Assembly: GCA_034008185.1 (NCBI GenBank)
Contig: CM067109.1
Coordinates: forward strand, 36,674,885-36,738,884
DNA from: Gorsachius magnificus
Lineage: Eukaryota; Chordata; Aves; Pelecaniformes; Ardeidae
Reading direction: 5' to 3'
DNA length: 64,000 bases
The position numbers and the translations under genes are program-made. This document shows, piece after piece, positions 35,470-44,690 of this stretch. Under the pieces are notes generated by a model, which saw only the letters and a program-made list of their open reading frames with translations, made no database searches and was not told the DNA's origin. Positions within the stretch are counted from its first letter, which is position 1; the number at the start of each line of letters is the position of its first letter.

Positions 35470-36350
35470 CTTGGGTGCGTTCAGGGACCACCGAGCACCC
35501 GGAGGCGTGTGTGGGCGTCCTTTCAAACCGAGAGCAAGCGTAGCGAAGGCCTGGTTCGGCCCTGCCGGCACACGCTCCGGGCGGCCGGAGGAGCCGGCCC
35601 CGCCCTCAGCGCTCCAACCCGGTCCCCCGCCTCGGCCGCGACGCTCCCGCCACCGCGCCTGCGCCGGCTGCAGGGGGGGGCGGCAGCGACCGGTCACGGC
35701 CCCCGGGGCTGCGCAGGCACCGCCTTCAGGCATGCGCACCGCCGGCGGCCGCACGCGCCTCGCCGCCCGCACGTCAAGGGGCGGGAGCCCCGGTGCGCGG
35801 TAGCCTGGTCCGTCCCGGGGAGGCTGGCGGCCGCAGCGGGGCGGCCGTGGGGCGCGGGCACCGCGGAGCAGCTCCGGGCTGCGCTCGCTCCCTGGCGGCG
35901 CCGGTCCTCAGAGCTGCGCCGCCTTGCGAGAGAGCGGCGGCGGCCGGTCGCCGTGCTGTTGCCCAGGCGCGGGTAAGCAGTCAGGGCGCAGCGGGCACGC
36001 CTGACGGGCTGGCGGCTGCGCTGCGGAACAGCCCCGCGGGCCCGGTGAGTCACCTGGCGGCCCGCCCCTGTGCGGGGGGGGCGCTGGGCGGGGCCGGCTG
36101 GGCCGGGCCGCCGTGCGCATGGCCTGGCCGTCCCGCGGGGGGCGGGACAGTGCACACGCGCTGGCCTGCGGGCGCGGGGCGGCGGCGCAGTGCGCACGCG
36201 CGCGGAGCGGCGGCGGCATTGCGGGGGCCTGCGGGGGAAGCCGTGCGCGTGTGCGTGCTGTGCTCGCGGCGCCGAGGGCGGGGGGGGGGGGGGGGGGGGG
36301 GCGCCCGGGGCAGGGGGGGGAGGGGGGGGGGGGAACAGCGGGCGGGAGGG
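35470..36350. promoter_or_regulatory. CpG island with long G runs, gene unassigned
   Basis: A second dense CpG/GC block, about 0.9 kb long. It holds a good splice-donor-like CCCG/GTGAGT at about 36044 on the plus strand, which would suit a non-coding first exon of a rightward gene. It ends in a 22-G run (36280-36301) and further runs of 8 and 12 G (36313-36333). I cannot tell which gene it serves. The long open frames across it are composition artefacts. Confidence 0.55.
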
Positions 36351-36657
36351 ACAGAGGCGTGGGAAATACGGGCGGAGTAAGGACGCTGGGACCGAGAGTG
36401 GAGGGAGAGGAAAAGGGGCAGTGAGGCAAAGGGGGGGAGAGAATGGAAGGGGACAAGGAGTGGAGGAGAGGGTGGTGAGGGGGCCTGGAGGTGGCGGTAG
36501 GTAAAGACGGGTGGCCAGACGTGCACAGACCCCTGTCCCCAGTGAGCCCCTGCCAGCTGGGGCGGGGGCTGGCAGTGCCCCCTCACCAGCCGCGCTTCCA
36601 GCATCCCCAGCGGCAGAGACCCGAGCACCTCGGCCTCCTGCTCCGTCTGCTGCTTAC

Positions 36658-36787
36658 CGCAGCCCGCTCGGCTTGGCTGGACAAGTGCCTTCATCACCAG
36701 GGGGGCTCCCCAGTCCCCTATGCACTGCCCTGCTTTTTCCAGCTTCTCCACCTTTTCTTGCAGGCGGGCTAGTTCATGATGGAGCAC
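36658..36787 (-). CDS. possible coiled-coil exon, minus strand
   Basis: On the minus strand a CTCTCCCAG acceptor precedes a 130-nt segment reading V-L-H-H-E-L-A-R-L-Q-E-K-V-E-K-L-E-K-A-G, which has clear coiled-coil heptads. A GTAAGC donor follows. Gene unknown. The second half of the exon has weaker coding character, so the true donor may lie earlier. Confidence 0.35.
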
Positions 36788-37455
36788 CTGGGAGAGAAGT
36801 GTCCCAAGTGCAGGTGGCCCCTGCAGCCTTCCTCCAAAGCCTCCATGCCAGCGTGCACCTCCTTATGCCCTTGGGCCCCTTTTACATGGCCCTTTTCTTG
36901 CCCGCACTGCTGCTCCTCCAACTGGGGTGAGCATTATCTGTCCTGCAGAGCAAGGGGCACACATGCAGGGTGGGTGGGCTGGGACCTGGGGACACCCAAC
37001 TCCCTCCAACCCTGGCGCTGTGCCCACCCCCCTGCTCCACGGTTCAGGGCCACCTGGTGGTGACTCACAAGCCACAGGGAAGTGATGGACCCTGGGACTG
37101 ATGCCTTCCCCAGCCATGTTGCTGGCTGAGGGTGCTGGGGTGCATGGCCCCAGCACTGACACTGCCAGGATGCATCTGCTTCACTCCAGCTCTTTCAGCC
37201 TAATGGCTCTCTCCTTCGCTGCCTGCAAGTGCTCTTGCAGGAGAGGGAGGCAACTGGAACACCAAGCACGACATGGGGAACTGGGGGAGGGGGGGGTGGC
37301 ACTCTGGTGAGACCTCTGCCTGGGAGGAGGTCCTGGCATTTCCCCTCACATGTCGCTATGGGCATTGCTCCCACACTTGGATCCCCTCTCCCACCCAGCT
37401 CTGCGGGCACTGGGGGACAGTCAGAAGGACCCCTGGGCATAAGGGAGGTCCTTAC

Positions 37456-37539
37456 CTCCAGCTGCAGCTGTGGCAGCTGCTCCTCCAGCCTCCAGAGCTC
37501 CTGATGCCTGCTGTGGTACTGCTGGGCCAGGTTGTGGCT
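37456..37539 (-). CDS. probable coiled-coil exon, minus strand
   Basis: The best exon-like segment of this cluster: 84 nt, exactly 28 codons, bounded on the minus strand by a CTCTTCCCAG acceptor and a GAG/GTAAGG donor, phase 0 on both sides. It encodes an amphipathic run beginning S-H-N-L-A-Q-Q-Y-H-S-R-H-Q-E-L-W-R-L-E-E, strongly coiled-coil. I do not recognise the gene. Its 5' exons would lie to the right, possibly beyond the 15-kb retroviral insertion. Confidence 0.45.
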
Positions 37540-37739
37540 CTGGGAAGAGGAGCCAGACACAGGTGTGAGCTCCAGTCACGGAACCAGCTATGGCACATGG
37601 GCTGAGGAGGGGACCTCAACCTCCCAGCTGAGCTCTGGCGTGGTGCCCTATACGTCTTGCTTCTCTTTCTTCTGTGTGAGGAAAGGACAGAGCCTCAGCC
37701 CCTGGGGACAAGGGGTCACTACACATGTGCCTGACACTG

Positions 37740-37843
37740 CCAGAGTCCTTGCTCTTTGCTTTTATCGCGCAGCTCTGCTCCATGTGCTGTTGGAGCATGC
37801 AGAGCTCAGGCAGCAGTTCCACCACATTGGGGCCTCTTGCTGC
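37740..37843 (-). CDS. possible coiled-coil exon, minus strand
   Basis: After a CTCCTGCAG acceptor on the minus strand comes A-A-R-G-P-N-V-V-E-L-L-P-E-L-C-M-L-Q-Q-H, then a lysine-rich stretch. The donor end is unclear. It is consistent with being the exon before 37456-37539 in one coiled-coil gene. Between them, 37186-37250 (minus) also reads as a helical Glu/Lys-rich segment ending in a stop. Confidence 0.33.
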
Positions 37844-38082
37844 CTGCAGGAGTAGGGAGCCATGAGATCCCCAGTTCATGCAGACCCTCCTGCCACCATC
37901 TGCCTGCCTTCACACCAGCACTGGGGCCCCCCATGGCATTCCTATTGACACCCCAAATCTTGGTATTATTTCTTTCAGCAATATTTTAACTACTTCTCTA
38001 GCTTTGTTGGTGCAGCAAGGGAAGGCCTCTGGCCATCCTGAAAATGTATCAGTCAGCACTAACAAGATCCTGATTGGAATGA

Positions 38083-38659
38083 TGTCCTGGTTTCAGCTGG
38101 GATAGAGTTAATTTTCTTCACAGAAGCTAGCATAGTGCTGTGTTTTGGGTTTAGTACTAGAAGAGCGTTGATAACACACTGATGTTTTTAGTTGTTGCCA
38201 AGTAGTGCTCAGACTACTCAAGGACTTTTTGAGCTTCTCCTGCTCGGCCAGGTGCATAACAAGCTGGGAGGGAGCACAGCTAGGATAGCTAACCCAAACT
38301 GTCCAAAGAGCTATTCCATACCATATAACGTCATGCTCGCGGGGGAAGTTGGTTGGTCGGTCGCGGGGAGAGTGATCGCTGCTCGGGGAGTGATCGCAGC
38401 TCGGGACGGGCTGGGCATTGGTCGGCGGGTGCTGAGCCATTGCATTGTGCATCATTCATTTTGTATATTCTGTATATTCTGTTACCATTCTCATTATTAC
38501 TATTATTATTATTTTCTCTTATTGAACTGTCTCTATCTCAGCCCACGGCTCTAACCTTTTTTTTTCCCTTCCCAATTCTCTCCCCCATGCCACTGAGGGA
38601 GGGGGGAGTGAGCGAGCGGCTGCATGGTGCTTAGTTGCCAGCCGGGTTAAACCATGACA
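38083..38659 (+). repeat. ERVL-like 5' LTR
   Basis: A 577-bp LTR from TGTCCTGGTTTCAGC to AACCATGACA. It contains a short run of TCGG/TTGG units, a (TATTA)-rich tract and a Pu/Py-rich end. It differs from the 3' LTR by about 19 substitutions plus small indels on visual alignment (about 3-4%), giving a rough relative age. Confidence 0.9.
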
Positions 38660-38667
38660 GTCCTTTT

Positions 38668-38685
38668 TGGCACCCAACGGGCTCG
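38668..38685 (+). promoter_or_regulatory. primer-binding site of ERVL-like element
   Basis: Nine bases after the LTR end lies TGGCACCCAACGGGCTCG. It has the TGG start and the CCCAACG core of primer sites that pair with the 3' end of a lysine tRNA (Lys-1,2 type), with some mismatch. Assignment of the tRNA is an inference. Confidence 0.65.
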
Positions 38686-38796
38686 AAGGGCTTGAGATAA
38701 CAACAGAGTAACCAGAGAATATTAAGGAATTTATATCTGTTAACAGTTGTGGGTCGCGTTTGATTATCTGTTCTTGATCTTGTTTATCCATCTGAC

Positions 38797-39573
38797 ATGC
38801 TCCCTCCTTTGCTGTACATGTTAAAAGTTGGTGTTGACTTTTGCAGTTTGCTGTGCTCTGCGGTGACTAAACATTTTTTGCTTGGGAGACTTGGTATTAA
38901 AACAATGACCTTGAGCCGTATCTGGTATTTGGGTTTCATATCAAAGTCTTTACTGCACTTTGGGTACCACCTCGCGGAGAAAATTAGCAATTATACGTTG
39001 GATTCTAAGAAGTTTGTTGTGGAGGAAATACAGAATGGCACTTTCTTTACCTTCTTTGATGATGTTTCCTCCTTCATTACAGTAACTTTTCAGTATCTTG
39101 AACATCCTTGGATAGTTAAGATTTATCTATTGATATCTATTTGGAATATTGTTTCAGTTTTGTCCAAAGTTAGTAAGCAACTTAATAATACCATCCAGAG
39201 GTCTGCCCCAGGACTGGATAGTTATGAGTGGCAGGGTATTTGGGGTAGTATGGGTAAATGCCTAGAACGATGGGCACCTCCAGTGCTTTGGAACTTCACT
39301 TCTGAACAAGTACAGAATCCTGAAAAACTGGTAGAATATTTGGAAAAGGTATGCTGTCACCCTGGCAATTCTAAGCAAACACAAATCACTGCAATGTGCT
39401 GGGGCCTGGCCCATGCTTACCGAGCCCTGTTCAACACGATTCAGTACATCCAAAGGGAAGAGAAAGTCTCTGGATCTGATGATCAGCCACTGCGGCTACC
39501 CCAATCCCGTTCACAGCCACTGCGGCTTCTCCAACCCTGTTCACAGCCACTGCAGCTACTCCAACCCCGGTGA
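38797..39573 (+). pseudogene. ERVL-like gag, first part, frameshifted
   Basis: An open frame of 258 codons in the gag position, just after the primer site and leader. The helical N-terminal part looks intact to about 39470. After that the frame runs through a 33-bp tandem repeat in what appears to be the wrong frame: the alternative frame gives a Thr/Ala/Pro-rich spacer that continues smoothly into the next gag part. This implies a small indel near 39470. The stop at 39571 belongs to the shifted frame. Confidence 0.7.
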
Positions 39574-39620
39574 TATACACTGTGGCTACTCCAACCCAGG
39601 GCACAGGCGCTGCAGCTGAA
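39484..39620 (+). repeat. 33-bp tandem repeat in gag
   Basis: About four imperfect copies of a 33-bp unit (cagccactgcggctactcc plus a CAACCC-type linker). In the presumed original frame each unit encodes 11 residues rich in Thr, Ala and Pro, a flexible spacer. Repeat-length change by slippage would explain the local frameshift. Confidence 0.75.
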
Positions 39621-39812
39621 CCAGGGAACCAACCCGTGCCAGTATCAGTCGCCCCTATACAAAAGAAGAAATCTTGGAAGCAAAAGTCAACTCGTTTAGA
39701 AAGGGAGGATGAAAAAGCAGGGCCATCACAAGAGGAGGAGGAAGAGCTCATAAACGAGACAGAAACCACCCAATCGCTATCCTTGAGTGAGCTGCGAGAT
39801 ATGCAAAAAAGA
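39574..39812 (+). pseudogene. ERVL-like gag, middle part
   Basis: Continues gag in the other frame with a Pro/Ala spacer, a Lys-rich patch and an acidic Glu run (E-E-E-E-E). It is cut at 39812 by the inserted reversed LTR and resumes at 40367. Confidence 0.65.
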
Positions 39813-40366
39813 TGTCGTGGTTTAACCCAGCTGGCAACTAAGCACCACGCAGCCGCTCACTCACTCCCCCCTCTCCCTCAGTGGGATGGGGGAGAGAATC
39901 GGGAAGGAGAAAAAAGGTTAGAGCCGAGGGCTGAGATAAAGACAGTTTAATAAAAGAAAATAATAATAATAGTAATAATGAGAATGATAACAAAATATAC
40001 AGAATATATAAAACGAATGATGCACAATGCAATTGCTCACCACCCGCCGACCGATGCCCAGCCCGTCCCGAGCAGCGATCAGTACCCGAGCGACCGACCG
40101 ACCCACCAACCCCCCCAAGCATGACGTTATATGGTATGGAATAGCTCTTTGGACAGTTTGGGTCCTAGCTGTGCTGTACTCCCAGCTTGTTATGCACCTG
40201 GCCGAGCAGGAGAAGCTCAAAAAGTCCTTGAGCAGTCAGAGCACTGCTTGGCAACAACTAAAAACATCAGCGTGTTATCAACATTCTTCTGGTACTAAAT
40301 CCAAAGCACAGCACTATGCTAGCTTCTGTGAAGAAAATTAACTCTATCCCAGCTGAAACCAGGACA
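39813..40366 (-). repeat. solo LTR inserted in reverse within gag
   Basis: The reverse complement of an ERVL-family LTR: it opens TGTCGTGGTTTAACCC and closes CTGAAACCAGGACA, each matching the opposite end of the outer LTRs. At 554 bp it is complete and has no internal region. The flanks (AAAGA before, GAAGA after) fit a 5-bp target duplication with one change. It interrupts gag, so it arrived after the host ERVL copy. Confidence 0.9.
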
Positions 40367-40996
40367 GAAGATTTCAGCCGTCGTCCAGGTGAGCACATTG
40401 TCACCTGGCTACTCCGATGCTGGGATAATGGGGCCAACAGCCTGGAACTGGAGGGTAAGGAAGCCAAACAGCTGGGATCCCTTTCTAGGGAAGGGGGCAT
40501 TGACAAAGCGATTGGAAAAGGGACACAAATCCTCAACCTCTGGAGGTGGCTTCTGTCAGCCATGAAGGAAAGTTATCCCTTCAAGGAAGATGTCATATAT
40601 CGCCCAGACAAATGGACCACCGTGGAGAAAGGTATCCAGTACCTGAGGGAATTAGCTGTCCTGGAGGTGATTTATAGTGACCTGGACAATGACCAGTTGC
40701 CCAAAGATCCAGATAATGTCTGGTGCACACGACCCATGTGGCGGAAGTTGTTACAGAGCGCACCAACATCGTATGCCAACTCATTGGCAATAATGAACTG
40801 GAAAGATCAAGAGGGACCAACAGTGAATGAATTGGCTAGCATGCTCCGGGAATATGAAGAAAGTATCTCTTCCTCCCTTGTTTTGGCTGTGCAGAAACTG
40901 TCCCAGAAGTTTGAACAATTCCACGAGGATATATCTCACTCCTCACCTGTACGGACAAGTACCTCAGCCACTAAGAGTAAGTGTCCCTCTGCTTAA
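40367..40996 (+). pseudogene. ERVL-like gag, capsid part
   Basis: The remaining gag frame (open across 40316-40996) looks like the retroviral capsid region, with a helical bundle rich in Trp and Leu and a C-terminal Ser-rich end. It ends in a stop at 40994-40996. I see no CCHC zinc knuckle in it. Confidence 0.65.
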
Positions 40997-41308
40997 GAGA
41001 GATGATATCAAGGGTACACACCACGGGGCACCCTGTGGTTTCACTTGCATGACATGAGGAAATGGGATGGAAAACCTACCTCGACCCTAGAGGCACGAGT
41101 ACACGAGTTGCAAAGAAAAACAAACACAAAAGGGGGCTTTTCCAGGAAACTTGTTGCTCCAGTTTCCAGAGACGGGGTAGATCGTAGGTTTTTCAGACAC
41201 AATAGATGCGCTGATCTTAATTCTGATTGTGATGAAGGAACTTCTGACTCATACACACAAACCATGATCAACAGTGACCAGGATTAGAGGGGCCCTGCCT
41301 CCAGCCAG

Positions 41309-41536
41309 GTGGAGGAAAGGGACAACAGGGTTTACTGGACTGTGTGGATTCGATGGCCTGGCACGTCAGACCCACAGAAGTACAGAGCTCCAGTAGACAC
41401 CAGTGCACAGTGTACTCTAATGCCATCAAGCTATATAGGGGAAGAATCCATCTGTATTTCTGGAGTGACAGGGGGATCTCAAGAGCTGACTGTATTGGAG
41501 GCCGAAGTGAGCCTAGCCGAGAATGAGTGGCAAGAG
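41309..41536 (+). pseudogene. ERVL-like protease, active site altered, truncated
   Basis: The frame includes A-P-V-D-T-S-A-Q-C-T-L, the aspartic-protease active-site segment, with Ser where the catalytic D-T-G motif has Gly. The protease frame is cut at about 41535, where foreign DNA (histone H2B antisense segment) begins, so the C-terminal flap-to-dimer part is missing. Confidence 0.7.
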
Positions 41537-41815
41537 GGGTTGACAATACCATCAGTAAAACCAAAGTAAAATAGAGAAATTAAAGCTTTTACTGAAAAGC
41601 TGGGTGGCTCTTAAAAGACCCTTTGGTTTAGACTATCTTGCTCTAACGCAAATTTACTTGGAGCTGGTGTACTTGGGCCACTCCTTACCGCCCTCCTTGC
41701 CACCCTCCTTGCCGCCCTCCCTGTGCTTCTTGTCACTCTTCTGTGTCTCAGTGACGGCTTTCTTAGAGCCCTTCTTTGGCGCGGGGGCATTGCTGGGCCG
41801 GCTCGGGCATTGCAG
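41535..41815 (-). pseudogene. captured antisense histone H2B fragment, copy 1
   Basis: On the minus strand, codons at 41657-41674 read K-Y-T-S-S-K followed by TAA (41654-41656), the exact C-terminal end of histone H2B. About 30 bases beyond lies GGGTCTTTTAAGAGCCACCC (41603-41622), the histone mRNA 3' stem-loop with one stem mismatch. Upstream of the C-terminus is an expanded Lys-Glu-Gly-Gly stretch, and before that the H2B tail segment A-P-A-P-K-K-G-S-K-K-A-V (about 41755-41795). The histone-fold core is absent, so it cannot make a histone. About 65 bp beyond the stem-loop are shared with copy 2 and may be histone-gene downstream DNA. Confidence 0.85.
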
Positions 41816-41979
41816 TGAATGCGTGGCGCTCTGCAACCCCCGAAACAGGAGCAGCTCCAGCAGTGAGGAGGCAAACAACCTCCTGCCACATATTTCTAGC
41901 CATCTTAAGCAAATAAGCAGAATTCCTCCCACGTACTTTCACTGGTTGGAACGCAACTACGCATCATAACACCCTTATA

Positions 41980-43018
41980 GCCGTTTCCTGATTCCCATCC
42001 ATAAGCTGATTCGTCAACTGGAGAGCCAAGGAGTGATCAGCAAGACTTGCTCACCCTTTAACAGCCCCATATGGCCAGTGAGAAAGTCTGATGGAGAGTG
42101 GAGACTGACAGTAGACTATCGTGGCCTGAATGAAGTTACGCCACCACTGAGTGCTGCCGTGCCGGACATGTTAGAACTTCAATACGAACTGGAGTCAAAG
42201 GCAGCCAAGTGGTATGCCACAATTGATATTACAAATGCTTTCTTTTCAATCCCTTTGGCAGCAGAGTGCAGGCCACAGTTTGCTTTCACTTGGAGGGGTG
42301 TCCAATATACCTGGAATTGACTGCCCCAGGGGTGGAAACACAGCTCTACCATTTGCCATGGACTGATCCAGACAGCACTGGAACCGGGTGAAGCTCCAGA
42401 ACATCTGCAATGTATTGATGACGTCATTGTCTGGGGCAATACAGCAGAAGAAGTTTTTGAGAAAGGGAAGAAAATAGTCCAAATCCTTCTGAAGGTTGGT
42501 TTTGCCATAAAACAAAAATCAAAGGACCTGCACGGGAGATCCAGTTTTTAGGAATCAAATGGCAAGATGGACGTCGTCAGATCCCAATGGACGTGATCAA
42601 CAAAATAACAGCCATGTCCCCGCCAACTAGCAAAAAGGAAACACAAGCTTTCTTGGGCATTGTGGGTTTTTGGAGGATGCATATTCCGAATTACAGCCAT
42701 ATTGTAAGCCCTCTCTACCAAGTGACCCAGAAGAAGAATGATTTCAAATGGGGCCCTGAACAACGACAAGCCTTTGAACAAATTAAACAGGAGATAGTGC
42801 ATGCAGTAGCCCTTGGGCCGGTCCAGGCAGGACAAGATGTAAAGAATGTGCTCTACACTGCAGCTGGGGAGAATGGCCCTACATGGAGCCTTTGGCAGAA
42901 AGCACCAGGGGAGACTCAAGGCCGACCCTTAGGGTTTTGGAGTCGAGGATACAGAGGATCCGAGGCCCGCTATACTCCAACTGACAAAGAGATATTGGCA
43001 GCATATGAAGGGGTTTGA
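41980..43018 (+). pseudogene. ERVL-like reverse transcriptase, broken
   Basis: Recognisable retroviral reverse transcriptase. 42033-42320 has S-P-I-W-P-V-R-K-S-D-G and L-T-V-D-Y-R; the catalytic block reads C-I-D-D-V near 42413-42427, with Cys where most retroviruses have Tyr. A stop interrupts at 42318-42320 just before L-P-Q-G-W, and frame changes follow near 42500. The connection domain is readable at 42587-43018, which ends in a stop. Inactive. Confidence 0.85.
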
Positions 43019-43258
43019 GCTGCTTCAGAAGTGATTGGTACTGAAGCACGGCTCCTGTTGGCATCCCGACTGCCAGTGCTGGGGTGGATGTTCAAAGGGA
43101 AGGTCCCCTGTACACATCATGCAACTGATGCTACGTGGAGTAAGTGGGTTGCCCAATCACCCAAGAATCTTGGAAGTGATCATGGACTGGCCAGAAGGCA
43201 AATATTTTGGAATATCGCCAGAGGAGGAGGCGGTACATGCTGAAGAAGCCCCATAGTA

Positions 43259-43760
43259 CAATAAACTCCCAGAAAATGAGAAGCAATATGCCCTGTTCAC
43301 TGGTGGGTCCTGCCGTCTTGTGGGAAAACATCGGAGGTGGAAGGCTGCTGTATGGAGTCCTATTAGACAAGTTGCAGAGACTGCTGAGGGAGAAGGTGAA
43401 TCAAGTCAGTTTGCAGAGGTCAAAGCCATCCAGCTGGCTTTAGATATAGGTGAAAGAGAAAAATGGCCAGTGCTCTATCTCTATACTGACTCATGGATGG
43501 TGGCAAATGCCCTGTGGGTGTGGTTGCAGCAATGGAAGCAGAGCAACTGGCAGAGCAGAGGCAAACCCATTTTGGCGGCCGTATTATGGCAAGATATTGC
43601 TGCCTGGGTAGAGAACCTGGTTGTAAAGGTACGTCATGTAGATGCTCATGTACCCGAGTCGGGCCTCTGGAGAACATCAAAACAACCAGCAGGGGGATCA
43701 GGCTGCTAAGATTGAAGTGGCTCAGGTGGATCTGGACTGGCAACATAAGGGTGAATTATT
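43259..43760 (+). pseudogene. ERVL-like RNase H, catalytic residue changed
   Basis: The RNase H domain is readable (mostly 43320-43709): F-T-G-G-S at its start, an E-V-K-A-I-Q-L-A-L helix, Y-T-D-S-W-M-V-A-N-A-L and V-R-H-V-D-A-H. The first motif normally reads T-D-G-S, so the first catalytic Asp has become Gly. A frameshift ends the domain near 43680. Confidence 0.75.
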
Positions 43761-44626
43761 TCTAGCTCGGTAGGCCCATGACACTTCAGGCCATCAAGGA
43801 AGATGTATAGCACATATAGATGGGCTCGTGATCGAGGGGTGGACTTGACCATGGACATTATTGCACAGGTTATCCATGAACGTGAAACATGCGCTGCAGT
43901 TAAACAAGCCAAGCGGTTAAAGCCTCTCTGGTATGGAGGACGGTGGCTGAAATACAAATATGGAGAGGCTTGGCAGATTGATTATATCACACTCCCACAA
44001 ACCTGCCATGGCAAGCGCTATGTGCTCACCATGGTGGAAGCGACCACCGGACGGCTAGAAACATACCCTGTGCCCCATGCCACTGCCCGGAATACTATCC
44101 TAGGCCTTGAAAAAAAAGTCCTGTGGTGACATGGAAGCCCAGAAGGAATTGAGTCAGACAACAAACTCATTTACGAAACAGCCTCATAGACAAATGGGCC
44201 AAAGAGCATGGCATTGAGTGGGTCTATCACATCCCCTATCATGCACCAACCTCTGGGAAAATTGAACGATACAATGGACTGTTAAAGACTACACTAAAAG
44301 CAATGGGTGGTGGAACATTCAAACATTGGGATACACATTTAGCAAAAGCTACCTGGTTAGTCAACACTAGAGGATCTGCCAACCGAGCTGGCCCTGCCCA
44401 ATCAAGCCTCTTACGTACTGTAGAAGGGGATAAAGTCCCTGTAGTGCATGTAAAAAATATGCTGGGGAAGACAGTCTGGGTTACTCCTGCCTCAGGTAAA
44501 GGCAAACCCATCCATGGGATTGCTTTTGCCCAAGGAGCTGGCTCCACATGGTGGGTGATGTGGAAAGATGGGGAAGTCCGATGCGTACCTCAAAGGGATT
44601 TGATTTTGGGTGAAAACAACCAATGA
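43760..44626 (+). pseudogene. ERVL-like integrase, first copy, frameshifted
   Basis: Frame 43803-44129 covers the N-terminal part and the start of the catalytic core (W-Q-I-D-Y-I, first Asp). A stop at about 44127-44129 breaks it. The second Asp (E-S-D-N-K) and Glu (K-I-E-R-Y-N-G) appear in different frames. The C-terminal domain is open at 44303-44626. Positions 44118-44690 are repeated at 51483-52055. Confidence 0.8.
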
Positions 44627-44690
44627 ACTGAATTGTATGATGTTAATTGCTGTATAATACAGTATGTCATCATTTTTACTATTGCTGTAT
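44118..44690 (+). repeat. direct repeat, left copy (integrase end)
   Basis: This 573-bp segment recurs at 51483-52055 without indels and with four differences that I can see, all transitions (about 99.3% identity). Its right edge is a junction: after TTGCTGTAT the left copy passes into gammaretrovirus-like gag, while the right copy continues into the ERVL 3' end. Confidence 0.92.

Noticed and set aside
35335..36380. Several 100-210-codon open frames in the second CpG island
   Set aside because: They are present in nearly every frame of GC-rich DNA, are full of Arg/Pro/Gly/Ala and run through poly-G tracts.
37920..38082. Possible remnant of another retrovirus just left of the 5' LTR
   Set aside because: A short stretch ('gcctctggccatcctgaaaa' and neighbours) looked faintly retroviral, but it is too short and unsupported to call.
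41535..41815. A functional histone H2B gene
   Set aside because: The histone fold is missing, no start codon context or histone promoter is visible, and the stem-loop has a mismatch.
41604..41969. Plus-strand open frame with Pro-Ser-Leu repeats
   Set aside because: It is the antisense shadow of the captured H2B fragment; the minus strand gives the meaningful reading.
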